64,000 nt of DNA from DUOA01 sp012839095 (GCA_050951505.1 JBMNJE010000009.1:186001-250000), one strand, 5' to 3'. Positions 17,637-27,119 are shown, numbered from the stretch's first letter. Program-made: numbers and translations. The notes: generated from the letters alone by a model not told the origin.

Positions 17637-18590
17637 ATGCAGAACATACTTTTCAGGAATAGATCACCTAAGACTGAAACTAAAAAAGATCGTAGAATAT
17701 TTAAAAAGCTGCTTCAGCAGCGATGGCTGATTGCCATGATACTCCCTGCATTTTTGATACTCTTTATATTCCATTACATACCAATATATGGAATTGTAAT
17801 CGCGTTCAAAAACTACAGGGCTCCTTTAGGCATATGGGGAAGTAAATGGGTGGGATTCAAATACTTCCTTCAGTTCTTTGATAATCCCTTTCACTGGAGA
17901 ATATTGAGAAACACAGTGCTGTTAGGCGTGTACTCGTTTTTATGGGGATTCCCGGCTCCCATTATATTATCGCTTTTACTGAATGAGATTAAATATGCGC
18001 GTTACAAAAAATTCGTCCAGACCATATCATATTTACCCTATTTTATTTCAGTGGTTATCATTGTGGGCATAATGAAAGAAATGCTGTCCATGGATGGAAT
18101 AATCAATAACCTGATAATGGCAATGGGAGGAGAACGGATAGGGTTTTTCATTGATCCTAAATACTTCCGCAGTTTGTACATTATTTCCGGTATATGGCAA
18201 GGTCTGGGATGGGGGACAATAATCTATCTGGCGGCACTGGCTGGTGTGGACGTTGAACTCTATGAATCTGCCATAATAGACGGAGCCAACAGATGGCATC
18301 AGATGTGGCATATAACGCTGCCTGCCATAATGCCCACGATTGTGGTTCTGATGATTTTGAATGTACGGGGTATTTTGGGCAGTGATACTCAGAAAATACT
18401 GCTTATGTACAACCCAAGCACATATGAAACAGCTGATACCATACAAACATATGTATTCAGGGAAGGAATCGAAGGTGCCCAGTACAGTTACAGCACCGCA
18501 GTAGGACTTTTAATGTCTGTATTCTCCTTTATTATATTGTTCATAACAAACAAAATTGCACAGAAGACTTCTGACTATAGTCTCTGGTAA
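17637..18590 (+). CDS. ABC sugar importer permease (CUT1, LplB-like)
   Basis: A 317-residue integral membrane protein with six predicted helices. The cytoplasmic EAA loop that contacts the ATPase is visible in IIDGANRWHQMWHITLPAI, about 90 residues before the C-terminus. The N-terminus with LLQQRWLIAMILPAFL and HYIPIYGIVIAFKNY is typical of the LplB/YtcP branch, which imports complex sugars or uronide oligomers. It pairs with the permease that follows and with the lipoprotein at 19618. No ATPase gene is present, as is usual where one shared MsmK/MsmX-type ATPase serves several importers. Confidence 0.93.
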   Translation: MQNILFRNRSPKTETKKDRRIFKKLLQQRWLIAMILPAFLILFIFHYIPIYGIVIAFKNYRAPLGIWGSKWVGFKYFLQFFDNPFHWRILRNTVLLGVYSFLWGFPAPIILSLLLNEIKYARYKKFVQTISYLPYFISVVIIVGIMKEMLSMDGIINNLIMAMGGERIGFFIDPKYFRSLYIISGIWQGLGWGTIIYLAALAGVDVELYESAIIDGANRWHQMWHITLPAIMPTIVVLMILNVRGILGSDTQKILLMYNPSTYETADTIQTYVFREGIEGAQYSYSTAVGLLMSVFSFIILFITNKIAQKTSDYSLW

Positions 18591-18604
18591 GGCAGGTGAA
18601 AGAA

Positions 18605-19510
18605 ATGAGAAATAAGAAAAAGACTATAAAGCTGACCGGTGGACTCATATTTGATGTATTTAACTATATGTTCATGTTCCTGATAGTTATTATAATGGCT
18701 TATCCCATGCTGCACGTTATAGCTATGTCATTAAGCCAGCCAGGCGCAATAACAGCCGGACAGGTAAGCTGGTATCCAAAGGGATTCAATATAAACGGAT
18801 ATCAATACCTGCTGAAGGATGAGGAGCTTTTGAACGCATATAAGAACACTGTTATATATTCCTTTATGGGCACATTTTTTACCCTGACTTTTACATCTCT
18901 GGCTGCATATCCTCTTTCGCTGTCCGGTTTTGTTCTCAGGAAGCCCTTTACCTTTTACCTGGCTATTACCATGTTCTTCAGTGGAGGTCTTATTCCTACC
19001 TACTTATGGATAAAAGACCTGCGTCTTCTGAATACATTATGGGTTATGGTTCTGCCCGGCTGCATAAGCGCCTATACTGTATTTGTCTTTCGCTCCTTCT
19101 TCCAAGGCATACCAAGTTCCCTTAGGGAATCAGCATATATAGATGGCGCTAATGACGTGCTTATACTATATAAAATCATATTGCCTTTATCAAAGCCATT
19201 ACTGGCTACATTTTTCCTCTTCACAATGGTAGAGCGCTGGAACAGCTGGTTTGACGCAATGATGTATTTGAATGACAAAACAAAACACCCTCTGCAGATG
19301 GTATTGCGACGCCTGGTTGTTCTGACGGATCCTACCAGATCAACCTATGCACACGGGGACTTTGCCGCTATGGTAAAGCTGGGACAATTGCATCCTAAGA
19401 ATACCCAGATGGCAGCTGTTGTGCTGGCAATGATACCCATATTGTGTGTCTACCCGTATATTCAGAAGCACTTTACCAAAGGAGTTATGATTGGCGCCAT
19501 TAAAGGCTGA
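18605..19510 (+). CDS. ABC sugar importer permease (CUT1, YtcP-like)
   Basis: The 301-residue partner permease with six predicted helices. The EAA motif is SAYIDGANDVLILYKIILPLSKP, abbreviated here by its key residues G, A, I and LP. The C-terminus FTKGVMIGAIKG is characteristic of the YtcP group. ATG 18605 is preferred to GTG 18596 because AGGTGAAAG then serves as ribosome site. It starts 14 bases after the first permease. Confidence 0.93.
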   Translation: MRNKKKTIKLTGGLIFDVFNYMFMFLIVIIMAYPMLHVIAMSLSQPGAITAGQVSWYPKGFNINGYQYLLKDEELLNAYKNTVIYSFMGTFFTLTFTSLAAYPLSLSGFVLRKPFTFYLAITMFFSGGLIPTYLWIKDLRLLNTLWVMVLPGCISAYTVFVFRSFFQGIPSSLRESAYIDGANDVLILYKIILPLSKPLLATFFLFTMVERWNSWFDAMMYLNDKTKHPLQMVLRRLVVLTDPTRSTYAHGDFAAMVKLGQLHPKNTQMAAVVLAMIPILCVYPYIQKHFTKGVMIGAIKG

Positions 19511-19560
19511 CGATTCAGGTACATGTTGAGAAAACTGTCAGTATGAGTGATGTTTTATCA

Positions 19561-19594
19561 TTAACATGTTAATCTATTGATTTAAATAGATTAA
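19561..19594 (+). other. two overlapping palindromes before the binding-protein gene
   Basis: TTAACATGTTAA (19561-19572) is a perfect palindrome. Sharing its last four bases, TTAATCTATT (19569-19578) is a perfect inverted repeat of AATAGATTAA (19585-19594) around GATTTA. The pair ends 24 bases before the start codon. An operator or an intercistronic RNA stem that raises binding-protein mRNA relative to the permeases would both fit. Confidence 0.6.
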
Positions 19595-19617
19595 AAAAAT
19601 AAAGAGGAGGATTTCAA

Positions 19618-21267
19618 ATGAAAAAGATTTGGAGTGTGTTGCTATGTATTTTGTTGGTACTGAGCCTCATTGCAACAGGCTGTACACCAACCGGCAGTGA
19701 TCAGGGCGGACCGACTCAGGGCACCAGCACTGAGAAGCCTACCGGCGGTGAATCTACTCCGGGGAGCGACCTGCCCGAAGTCGTTAAACTGGTACTTCCG
19801 AGGCCGATATTCTCAAAAAGCCCGCAGGGTACTGATGTGGAAGAAAAATGGCATGAAATGATGGAGGAATATCTAGGTGTAAAACTGGATATTACCTGGG
19901 AAGAACTGCCCTTTGGAGAGTTCATGGAAAAGATGCCCATCTACAAGGCCTCTGACGACTGGGGAGATGCTTTCCTGGCCGGCTTGGATGACCAGGAAAT
20001 CCTGGAGTACGGGCAGGCAGGCAGAATAGTTAATCTCCTTGATTACCCTGACAGCATCAAAAACTATATGAAGTACCTGGAGAATCCTGTAAACAAACAA
20101 ACTGTTTCATCTGCTGATGGTAATATCTATTTCTTCGGCGACATCAGCGTGTCGAGTCATACGGGTACTCAAAGCACTTTTTCATACAGGTTTGATGCCT
20201 TTAAAGCTCTGGACATAAAGATTCCGGAGACCCTGGAAGAATATTATCAGGCTGCCAAAAAGATTAAAAGTGAGTATCCCGATTCATATCCATTAGGCGG
20301 GTGGGATACCAATGTATGGGATGTCTTCCTTGCAATTAACCATACTTCCAACAGAGTGCTGTATGACGGGGAGAAATTCATTTACGGACCGGTTGACAGG
20401 GAAGAAGCTTTCAAAGAAACACTTGTATATCTGAATAAGCTTTATGCTGAAGGATTGCTGGATCCGGAATTTATAACCAATAATGACGAAGAAGTAAGAG
20501 CAAAGATGATTAACGATAAGGTGTTCATGGTACCTTTCTTCTGGGGATCCTGGATATATGAGTTTGTTAATACCAACCCTGATCGGCCTGATGTTGAATG
20601 GGGAATCGCCAATGTACTGAAGAGCTACAAAGGAGAACCGGGCTGGCTGCTTAACAGAAATAAAAAGGGTGTAAATGTTGTACCGTGGAAGCTGATTGTT
20701 AACGGTGAATCTGAATATCCGGAACTGGTTGTAAAAATGATCGACTACCAATATTCCGATGAAATGTTCACGCTGGCAAACTACGGTATAGAAGGTGTAA
20801 CCTTTGAAATCGATGAGAATGGCGAAAAACAGTTCATGTCACATATCAAAGAGGCTGAAGATCCAACTGCTGAACTGGCTAAATACGGAGTCAATATCAG
20901 TATGAGTGTCAGATCAGGTATACAGTGGATGCCGCAGGATAATGATGCTGCCATTAAGCTGATGCCGCCTGTACCTTGCTATCATAATGGCGAGTTCTAT
21001 GAGGACGTATTCTGGAAATTCTACTCAGAAACCTATCCGGAAGATGCCCGTCCGCCGATTGAGCCGCCCCTGGCCTATACTGATGAAGAGAATGAAGTTA
21101 TCGCTAATAATACAACAGCTCTGAATACCTATGTGGACGAGGAAATGGCTAAATTTATCAATGGCACACGCTCATTTGATGAATGGGACAGTTTCATAGC
21201 CGAACTCAAAAACTATGGTGATTATGAAGCAGTGTTGGATATCATGAATGGTAAGCTGAACCAGTAA
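19618..21267 (+). CDS. extracellular solute-binding lipoprotein of sugar ABC importer
   Basis: A 549-residue lipoprotein that should capture the substrate outside the cell for the two preceding permeases. The signal peptide ends in a lipobox SLIATGC with Cys22, followed by a Gly/Thr/Pro-rich linker to about residue 55. The mature part has the size of LplA/YtcQ-type family 1 binding proteins, with FFGDISV and an aromatic-rich C-terminal half (WMPQDND). A GAGGAGG ribosome site lies seven bases before ATG 19618. Substrate unknown; an oligosaccharide released by the secreted enzyme at 21585 is likely. Confidence 0.92.
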   Translation: MKKIWSVLLCILLVLSLIATGCTPTGSDQGGPTQGTSTEKPTGGESTPGSDLPEVVKLVLPRPIFSKSPQGTDVEEKWHEMMEEYLGVKLDITWEELPFGEFMEKMPIYKASDDWGDAFLAGLDDQEILEYGQAGRIVNLLDYPDSIKNYMKYLENPVNKQTVSSADGNIYFFGDISVSSHTGTQSTFSYRFDAFKALDIKIPETLEEYYQAAKKIKSEYPDSYPLGGWDTNVWDVFLAINHTSNRVLYDGEKFIYGPVDREEAFKETLVYLNKLYAEGLLDPEFITNNDEEVRAKMINDKVFMVPFFWGSWIYEFVNTNPDRPDVEWGIANVLKSYKGEPGWLLNRNKKGVNVVPWKLIVNGESEYPELVVKMIDYQYSDEMFTLANYGIEGVTFEIDENGEKQFMSHIKEAEDPTAELAKYGVNISMSVRSGIQWMPQDNDAAIKLMPPVPCYHNGEFYEDVFWKFYSETYPEDARPPIEPPLAYTDEENEVIANNTTALNTYVDEEMAKFINGTRSFDEWDSFIAELKNYGDYEAVLDIMNGKLNQ

Positions 21268-21287
21268 TTGATCAGTCCTGCAAATGA

Positions 21288-21313
21288 CCGAACGTGGCTG
21301 ATGCCACGTTCGG
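21288..21313 (+). terminator. hairpin after the binding-protein gene
   Basis: CCGAACGTGGC (21288-21298) pairs perfectly with GCCACGTTCGG (21303-21313) around TGAT, followed by GTTTG. The T-run is short, so it may be a partial terminator or a 3' stabiliser. The 271 bases from here to the next start show no gene. Confidence 0.6.
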
Positions 21314-21584
21314 GTTTGTAAGTGCGCATGTGGAGAAAACTGCTGCAACAGACCCACATACGTTAATATTGTATCAAAACAGCATTCAGAAAACAAGTCA
21401 TATCAAATGAAACAGTAAATAACCATGAAATTTCAGTTTTTTGCGGGACTAAGCCTGTGTGCTCATATACCAAAACAAATAGTTTGAAAATTCAATCAAC
21501 AGCTAACCTTAAGTATCATTAATCATACTGATTTTTTGCAGAATCCTGTACTCTATAAAACGAAAATAGGAGAGTGAAAAAGCT

Positions 21585-24368
21585 ATGACAAAAAGAAGAT
21601 TTGCCATATTGCTGGCTGTATGCATGCTGCTGAGCCTGATTAATCTTCCGGTCACAGGCAGGGCGGCTGAAGTATCTGATACTATTACCGGGGCTTCAGT
21701 TGATGAAAGCGATGTATCCGTTACATTATATGTTGATAATAAGTCTCCCGACGCATCTGATTCCAATCCGGGGACAAGCCTGGAAATGCCTTTAAAAACA
21801 ATCAGCAGGGCAGCGGAATTAGCATACGAGAACAAAAAGAACGGCATAGGAACCAAGATAGTCATTAAAGAAGGCGTATACAGGGAAACCGTAGTTTTGA
21901 ACGAAGACGGAAAAGAATATACTGCACCCATTATTTTTGAGGGTGACGGGAGTGACAAGGTATTTATAAAAGCCTCTGAAGTATTCGAGGATGCCTGGGT
22001 GGCAGAAGGCGATTACTATACCCATGTCTGGCCTTACAATTTTCCAATAGCAGGTGATATTTATGCAGACTATGGTATATTTCTTCCCGAAGTAGTGCGA
22101 AGGACAGAAATGATCTTTGTCAACGGGAAAATGTACCATCAAGTTCTTTCAAAAGATGAATTGACACCTGGTACATTTTATATTGACGATGATGCAAAAA
22201 AGGCCTATATTGATTTGCTGCCTGGAACAGAAATAGACACTGCCCTGATCGAAGTAGCTGAAAGGGACATGATATTTGTATTGCACAATCAGAAAAATGT
22301 AGTAATAAGAGGCATGACATTGCAGCACGGCAATGGCAAATATCACGGACCCACATCCCTGGATATGGGAGATAATGAGAACATTTTAGTGGATGATGTG
22401 AATGTTGAATGGAACAACGGTATAGGCTCAAGCATTTCCCGTTGCTACAACGTAACATTGAGAGGAACCCGCTCCAATTATAATGGCATAAACGGCTTTA
22501 CAGGAGTAAACAACAGAAACTTCCTATTTGAGAATTGTGAGACTTCCTACAACAACTGGAAAGGTGTAATCGGCAGTTATACAGACTGGCATAACGGCGG
22601 TATAAAGTTCCTGTTTTCATATGATGTAAAAATAGTGGGACACAAAGCAATAGACAATTTCGGGCCCGGTATCTGGTTTGATTCAGAAATACAAAATATA
22701 ATAATCAGGGACAGCATAATAACCGGCAATGATTCGCCAATGAAAAGCGTTCTCGCAGGTATCTACCTGGAAGGCGGAATTGGACCTTTTGAAGTAAGCG
22801 GATGCATAATAACTGATAACAAAAGGGGTCTCAATTTAGCTTCATCAAATGACATAACAATATCCGACTGTATAATAGCAAACAACACAGAGCATCAAAT
22901 TGCTGTTTTCAGCAACTACGGAGTCGGCCGCACATTCTCAGCTGCCTTTGGCGGTGGAGATATAACTTCTCATTTAGTCAATACCACGATTAAGGATACA
23001 ATCATTGTCGCACCTGATGGAACAGACAAGCCATTCTTCTATTATGATCATCAGGACACCAATGCTTATCCGCAATGGCTGCAAACACTACGTACAGAAA
23101 ATGTAAAATACTCACATCCGAAACCCAGCGAGGCATTTCTGCTAGCCAACAACTGGGCCCGTGGAGATCTTGAAACCTGGATGGGCTACACAAATCCGGA
23201 TGACAATGCTGTTTGGCTGAATGCTTTCGGTTTTGACATACTGGACTATAAACATGACGGATTTGTCTTTGATGAAAACGGAGCGCTTGAAAAAAACAGC
23301 GATGACGTGCTGCCTCTTGATGAAGAGGTAAAATACAGTGAGAAACCCACACTGAGGGTGAATTTTACAAAGCAGGCGGGCTGGTTTAACACGGGTATAG
23401 ACTTACTGCCTGACAGCGAGCATTTTGACCTCACTTCCCATGTTGACTCCGGCATTTTACAGTTTGCAATAAAAGGTGAAAGTGGCGGTGAACAATTGAA
23501 GATTGGTCTGAGGTCAGCAGTAGGCGCAGGCAATCAAGATGCATATGTAGATGTCACTGCTGCCGAGGGATGGCAGACTGTTCAAATACCCGTCAAAGAC
23601 TTAATAGCAGCTAATGGAAGCTTTGATACCAGCACTGTATACCGACTGATGATGGATGGCTCCCATAAAGGACCGCAAAAGTTGTGGCTGTCTGATTTCA
23701 AACTCCTGTCTGAAAACCTCGAAGCACCTGCGAATGAAGATGAAGACGAGGAGCCGGTTGTTCTCTATCCTCATGATCTGGATATACTGGACTACAAGTA
23801 TGGAGGACATGTCTTTGATCAGTACGGAGTCATAGAGAAAATTGATGAGAGCAGCACCGTGCCCGAGGATTTAAGGCTGCCCCTGGATGAAGAGGAAACA
23901 TACCAGGGCAAACCTTCCGTAAGGGTGAATTACAGAGCACAGGCCGGTTGGTTCAACTCCTCATTCAATCTCCTTCCGGATCGTGAATTACTCGATATAA
24001 CCCCTTATCTTGAAACCGGAATCTTCCAGTTTGCAGTAAAGGGAGCATCCGGCGGTGAACAACTTAATATCGGATTCAGAGCTCCCGGTGACAGGGATGC
24101 ACTTTTGAATCTGGTTGCTACAACAGAATGGAAAATAGAGCAGATTCCCTTCAAAGCAATTGTAGCTGCAAACCAGAATCTTGATCCGGAAGAAATACTT
24201 GCCATTATCATCGAAGGATCTCACAAGGGTCCGCAGACCCTGTGGCTGGCAGACTTCAAGTTCCTGCTTCCTGTACCGGCAGAAGAAGAGGAACCTGAGC
24301 CCACTGAGTCTCCTGAACCTACAGAAACGGCTGAGCCTACAGAGTCCCGAACCTACAGTGTCGCCTGA
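21585..24368 (+). CDS. secreted right-handed parallel beta-helix protein with duplicated C-terminal module (frameshifted at its end)
   Basis: A 927-residue exported protein, likely a polysaccharide lyase or hydrolase. A signal peptide (residues 1-~28) precedes a DUF1565-like opening (LYVDNKSPDASDSNPGT) and a beta-helix of the pectate-lyase superfamily to about residue 500. Two homologous modules follow at ~550-717 and ~732-895; each begins DILDYK and ends SHKGPQ-LWL-DFK. A Pro-Glu-Pro-Thr linker then runs into a premature stop at 24366. The wall-anchor-like tail is found in the +1 frame (24346-24621), so the intact gene would encode about 1,010 residues. GGAGAG precedes ATG 21585. Catalytic residues were not identified. 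Confidence 0.8.
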   Translation: MTKRRFAILLAVCMLLSLINLPVTGRAAEVSDTITGASVDESDVSVTLYVDNKSPDASDSNPGTSLEMPLKTISRAAELAYENKKNGIGTKIVIKEGVYRETVVLNEDGKEYTAPIIFEGDGSDKVFIKASEVFEDAWVAEGDYYTHVWPYNFPIAGDIYADYGIFLPEVVRRTEMIFVNGKMYHQVLSKDELTPGTFYIDDDAKKAYIDLLPGTEIDTALIEVAERDMIFVLHNQKNVVIRGMTLQHGNGKYHGPTSLDMGDNENILVDDVNVEWNNGIGSSISRCYNVTLRGTRSNYNGINGFTGVNNRNFLFENCETSYNNWKGVIGSYTDWHNGGIKFLFSYDVKIVGHKAIDNFGPGIWFDSEIQNIIIRDSIITGNDSPMKSVLAGIYLEGGIGPFEVSGCIITDNKRGLNLASSNDITISDCIIANNTEHQIAVFSNYGVGRTFSAAFGGGDITSHLVNTTIKDTIIVAPDGTDKPFFYYDHQDTNAYPQWLQTLRTENVKYSHPKPSEAFLLANNWARGDLETWMGYTNPDDNAVWLNAFGFDILDYKHDGFVFDENGALEKNSDDVLPLDEEVKYSEKPTLRVNFTKQAGWFNTGIDLLPDSEHFDLTSHVDSGILQFAIKGESGGEQLKIGLRSAVGAGNQDAYVDVTAAEGWQTVQIPVKDLIAANGSFDTSTVYRLMMDGSHKGPQKLWLSDFKLLSENLEAPANEDEDEEPVVLYPHDLDILDYKYGGHVFDQYGVIEKIDESSTVPEDLRLPLDEEETYQGKPSVRVNYRAQAGWFNSSFNLLPDRELLDITPYLETGIFQFAVKGASGGEQLNIGFRAPGDRDALLNLVATTEWKIEQIPFKAIVAANQNLDPEEILAIIIEGSHKGPQTLWLADFKFLLPVPAEEEEPEPTESPEPTETAEPTESRTYSVA

Positions 24369-24621
24369 ACCCACTGAGTCACCGGAGCCTACAGTGTCGC
24401 CTGAACCCACTGAGTCACCGGAGCCTACGACGTCGCCTGAACCTACATCGACCCCCGATCCCAGTGCCAGTCCTGCACCCAGCGTTGAACCGACTTCAAA
24501 GCCGGGAAGCAGTCCAAAGACTGCGGACAGGAATATAGCTGTGTTTTTTGCAGCGATGGCGATAAGCTTGACAGCGTTGTTTGTTATAGTGAAAAAAAGA
24601 GAAAGAAAAAGCTGTAAATAG
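24346..24621 (+). pseudogene. out-of-frame C-terminal tail of the beta-helix protein (PEPT linker, sorting-like signal, membrane anchor)
   Basis: In the frame shifted by one base the PEPT/PEPTES linker continues for about 50 residues. It then ends with SPKTADRN, a hydrophobic stretch of about 18 residues (IAVFFAAMAISLTALFVIV) and the basic tail KKRERKSCK. This is the layout of a sortase-type wall-sorting or simple membrane-anchor signal. It has no start of its own and clearly belongs to the preceding gene. The break lies near 24345, where a Ser codon of the repeat has lost two bases (or one was gained). Sequencing error, true mutation or reversible slippage are all possible. Confidence 0.75.
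24352..24423 (+). repeat. two perfect 36-bp tandem repeats in the PEPT linker
   Basis: Positions 24352-24387 and 24388-24423 are identical 36-base units beginning CCTACAGTGTCG and ending TCACCGGAG; a degenerate third copy follows from 24424. They encode PTVSPEPTESPE in the downstream frame. They lie immediately after the frameshift point, in sequence prone to slipped-strand errors. Confidence 0.9.
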
Positions 24622-24650
24622 GAATTGCTGTTCAGAATACAGCAGTAGAG

Positions 24651-24710
24651 GGTAACTTATTCATTGGTCAGTGGTGGGTAGTGAAGACAGCCCGCCACTG
24701 GCATGTTACC
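24651..24710 (+). other. nested stem-loop
   Basis: GGTAAC (24651-24656) pairs with GTTACC (24705-24710), enclosing CAGTGGTGGG (24669-24678), which pairs with CCCGCCACTG (24691-24700) through one G-U. No T-run follows. It could be a processing site or partial terminator between the beta-helix gene and the next gene. Confidence 0.5.
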
Positions 24711-24826
24711 TGGTGACAATTGTATGAAAAAAGGATATTATTAAGATACTGATACAATATATCGACAAATGATTAATATTTAGCTATATACATTGATTGA
24801 TAAAATGTTAGCTTTAGGAGATGCCG

Positions 24827-27061
24827 ATGAACAGGAATTATCTGGATAGCATTAGAATAGGACTGACAACATTTGACGGCTGTCATCCCAGGAAGAAGTA
24901 CAGTTCCTCTATAAGATTTGACACCGGAGAAAGCTGTCACATTTTTGAGGGCAGCAAATGGTACATTGATGCTGCTATAGAATCGGTTGAGGACAACCAT
25001 GATGCTGTGGATATCAGGTTATCATTCAGATTGGAGGAAGGGAATCTTGCCAGTTCCAATGTATCGGTCATCTTGACATTCGATGATTGGAGCAGAGACA
25101 ACTATTGTCTGATTCCGGCTGCAGCCTATAATGGCAATCGTTTCAAGGCAATAAAAACAACCTATCCTCCCATGCTGACTGAAGACGACGGCATAGGAGT
25201 TCACATGGAAACTACCATTACTGATGTGCCGAGGCTTAATATCGGCCAAGGCTCCAGTCGTATTCAACTGCTTTCCGGAGATACTTCCACACCGGCAGTA
25301 GGTTTCTTTATGCCCGGGAAAAAGAAGGGCTTTTTCATGATAACCCATCATACAACCTCCTTGGGGTATACCGGTCTTACATTGGAGGAAAATGAAGACA
25401 GATCGCAGGCCAGTATTATAATCTCTGCTCCGGGAGTACGATATGATACAAAATACACCAATAACAACAATAGCACGCCCGGTGACGATATACCTCATGA
25501 CTTTTCAGAAGGTGACAGTGTTGTACTGACCTTCAGGACCTACCTGTTTAACTGTACGGATATCCCGGGATTGTTCGACTATTTTTTCAGGATAAGAAAG
25601 GATATGGGCGAGGACAGAGAACTGAAAAACATCCTTCCTTTCTCTTCGGCAATGAAAACCATCGAAGAAAAGCACAATAAGCTGCATTGGGATGAGGAGT
25701 ATAAAATATACACAATTACCTCAACCGACACGAAAAACGGATACTGGCAGGCTGGCTGGGTGGGAGGAGGCATAAATACCTATCCGCTCCTGCTGGATGG
25801 AGATCAGATATCAAAAGGCAGGGCACTGCAGGCTATTGATACCATAATTAACAAGTATCAGGTATCAACAGGCTTTTTCTATCCAACTGTGTACAAAAAT
25901 GAATATATGGGAGACAACTTCAGAGAACGCGGAAATACAGGCTTCTCTCTGATTCGTAAACAGGCAGACCTTATTTACTTCCTAATCAAACAATTGATTG
26001 TAATTGAGGAAGACTGCTATATGAAGTCTGTTCCACACAATTGGAAAAGCTCAGTCAAAAAGGCGGCAGATGCACTGGTAAGGATTTGGAATAAGTGGAA
26101 TCAGTTCGGTCAGTTCATTGACATATACAAGGAAGAGATCCTGATAGGAGGCACTGCCAGCGGAGCTATGGCTCCTGCTGCCCTGGCGCTGGCATATAAA
26201 TACTTCGGCAATTGTGATTACCTAAGAGTTGCAGAGGAGTCAGCTGATTATTATTACAGCGAATACTTGGCTGAGGGCCTGCTAAACGGCGGTCCTGGCG
26301 AGATCGCTCAATGCCCTGACAGCGAATCTGCCTTTGCTCTGCTTGAATCATACATGGTGCTGTACGAGGTTACAGGGGACAGGAAATGGATTGCGAGAGC
26401 TGAGGATGCTGCCAAACACTTTGCATCCTGGTGTGTATCATACAGTTTTGATTTCCCGGTGAACTCTGAGTTTGGAAGACTGGGAATTAATACTGTGGGC
26501 AGCGTCTACGCAAATGTTCAGAACAAGCACTCGGCACCGGGAATCTGCACTCTGTCCGGAGTGGCGTTATTTAAACTCTTCAGAGCTACAAATAATCCCT
26601 TGTATCTGGAACTTATACGTGATATAGCTCATAATATAACCCAATACTTATCAACAGAAGAACGTCCTGTCAGGGATTACACCGGAAAGGACAGGCCGCC
26701 GGGGTATATGTGCGAACGAGTTAATATGAGCGACTGGGAAGGAAAAGGCATGATTGGCATGGTATTCCTGACTACCTGGCCGGAAGTTTCCGGTATGCTG
26801 ACCTACTCCGATGTACCCGGAGTATACATCCGTAAAGACACAGGCTATATATGTGTTATAGACAACATAGAAGCTGAGGTGCTGGAGAATACGCCGGATC
26901 ATCTGAAAATCAGGTTCTATAACAATACCGAATTTGCTGCCAATGTTAAAGTATTTATTGAATCAGGCGAGGACATGGACAAGATACTGGGTGAGCATCC
27001 TCTTAAAAATTGCATTAATTTGGAACTGCCACCGGGTTCGGAAAAAGTGTTAATCGTTTGA
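24827..27061 (+). CDS. uncharacterised protein, probable six-hairpin (alpha/alpha-barrel) glycosidase-like
   Basis: A 744-residue protein with no signal peptide. Residues ~1-260 are beta-rich (FRLEEGN, VILTFDDWS), like the N-terminal domain of many alpha/alpha-barrel glycosidases. Residues ~300-640 are a helical array with aromatic and acidic loops such as YWQAGWVGGG, GGTASGAMAPAALALAYKYFG and CPDSESAFALLESYMVLYEVTG, resembling six-hairpin enzymes (GH88/105/127-like). The C-terminal ~100 residues are beta again. I could not place it in a named family. ATG 24827 is chosen because AGGAG (24816-24820) has proper spacing; ATG 24821 directly abuts it. Context suggests an intracellular oligosaccharide hydrolase. 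Confidence 0.6.
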   Translation: MNRNYLDSIRIGLTTFDGCHPRKKYSSSIRFDTGESCHIFEGSKWYIDAAIESVEDNHDAVDIRLSFRLEEGNLASSNVSVILTFDDWSRDNYCLIPAAAYNGNRFKAIKTTYPPMLTEDDGIGVHMETTITDVPRLNIGQGSSRIQLLSGDTSTPAVGFFMPGKKKGFFMITHHTTSLGYTGLTLEENEDRSQASIIISAPGVRYDTKYTNNNNSTPGDDIPHDFSEGDSVVLTFRTYLFNCTDIPGLFDYFFRIRKDMGEDRELKNILPFSSAMKTIEEKHNKLHWDEEYKIYTITSTDTKNGYWQAGWVGGGINTYPLLLDGDQISKGRALQAIDTIINKYQVSTGFFYPTVYKNEYMGDNFRERGNTGFSLIRKQADLIYFLIKQLIVIEEDCYMKSVPHNWKSSVKKAADALVRIWNKWNQFGQFIDIYKEEILIGGTASGAMAPAALALAYKYFGNCDYLRVAEESADYYYSEYLAEGLLNGGPGEIAQCPDSESAFALLESYMVLYEVTGDRKWIARAEDAAKHFASWCVSYSFDFPVNSEFGRLGINTVGSVYANVQNKHSAPGICTLSGVALFKLFRATNNPLYLELIRDIAHNITQYLSTEERPVRDYTGKDRPPGYMCERVNMSDWEGKGMIGMVFLTTWPEVSGMLTYSDVPGVYIRKDTGYICVIDNIEAEVLENTPDHLKIRFYNNTEFAANVKVFIESGEDMDKILGEHPLKNCINLELPPGSEKVLIV

Positions 27062-27119
27062 CATGTATTTCTGATCAGACAGAACAAGAGTTAAATAACA
27101 GTGCATAGGGGTTAATGAT

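Noticed and set aside
24352..24423. Possible CRISPR-like repeats
   Set aside because: The two 36-base units are directly adjacent without spacers and encode a PEPT protein linker.
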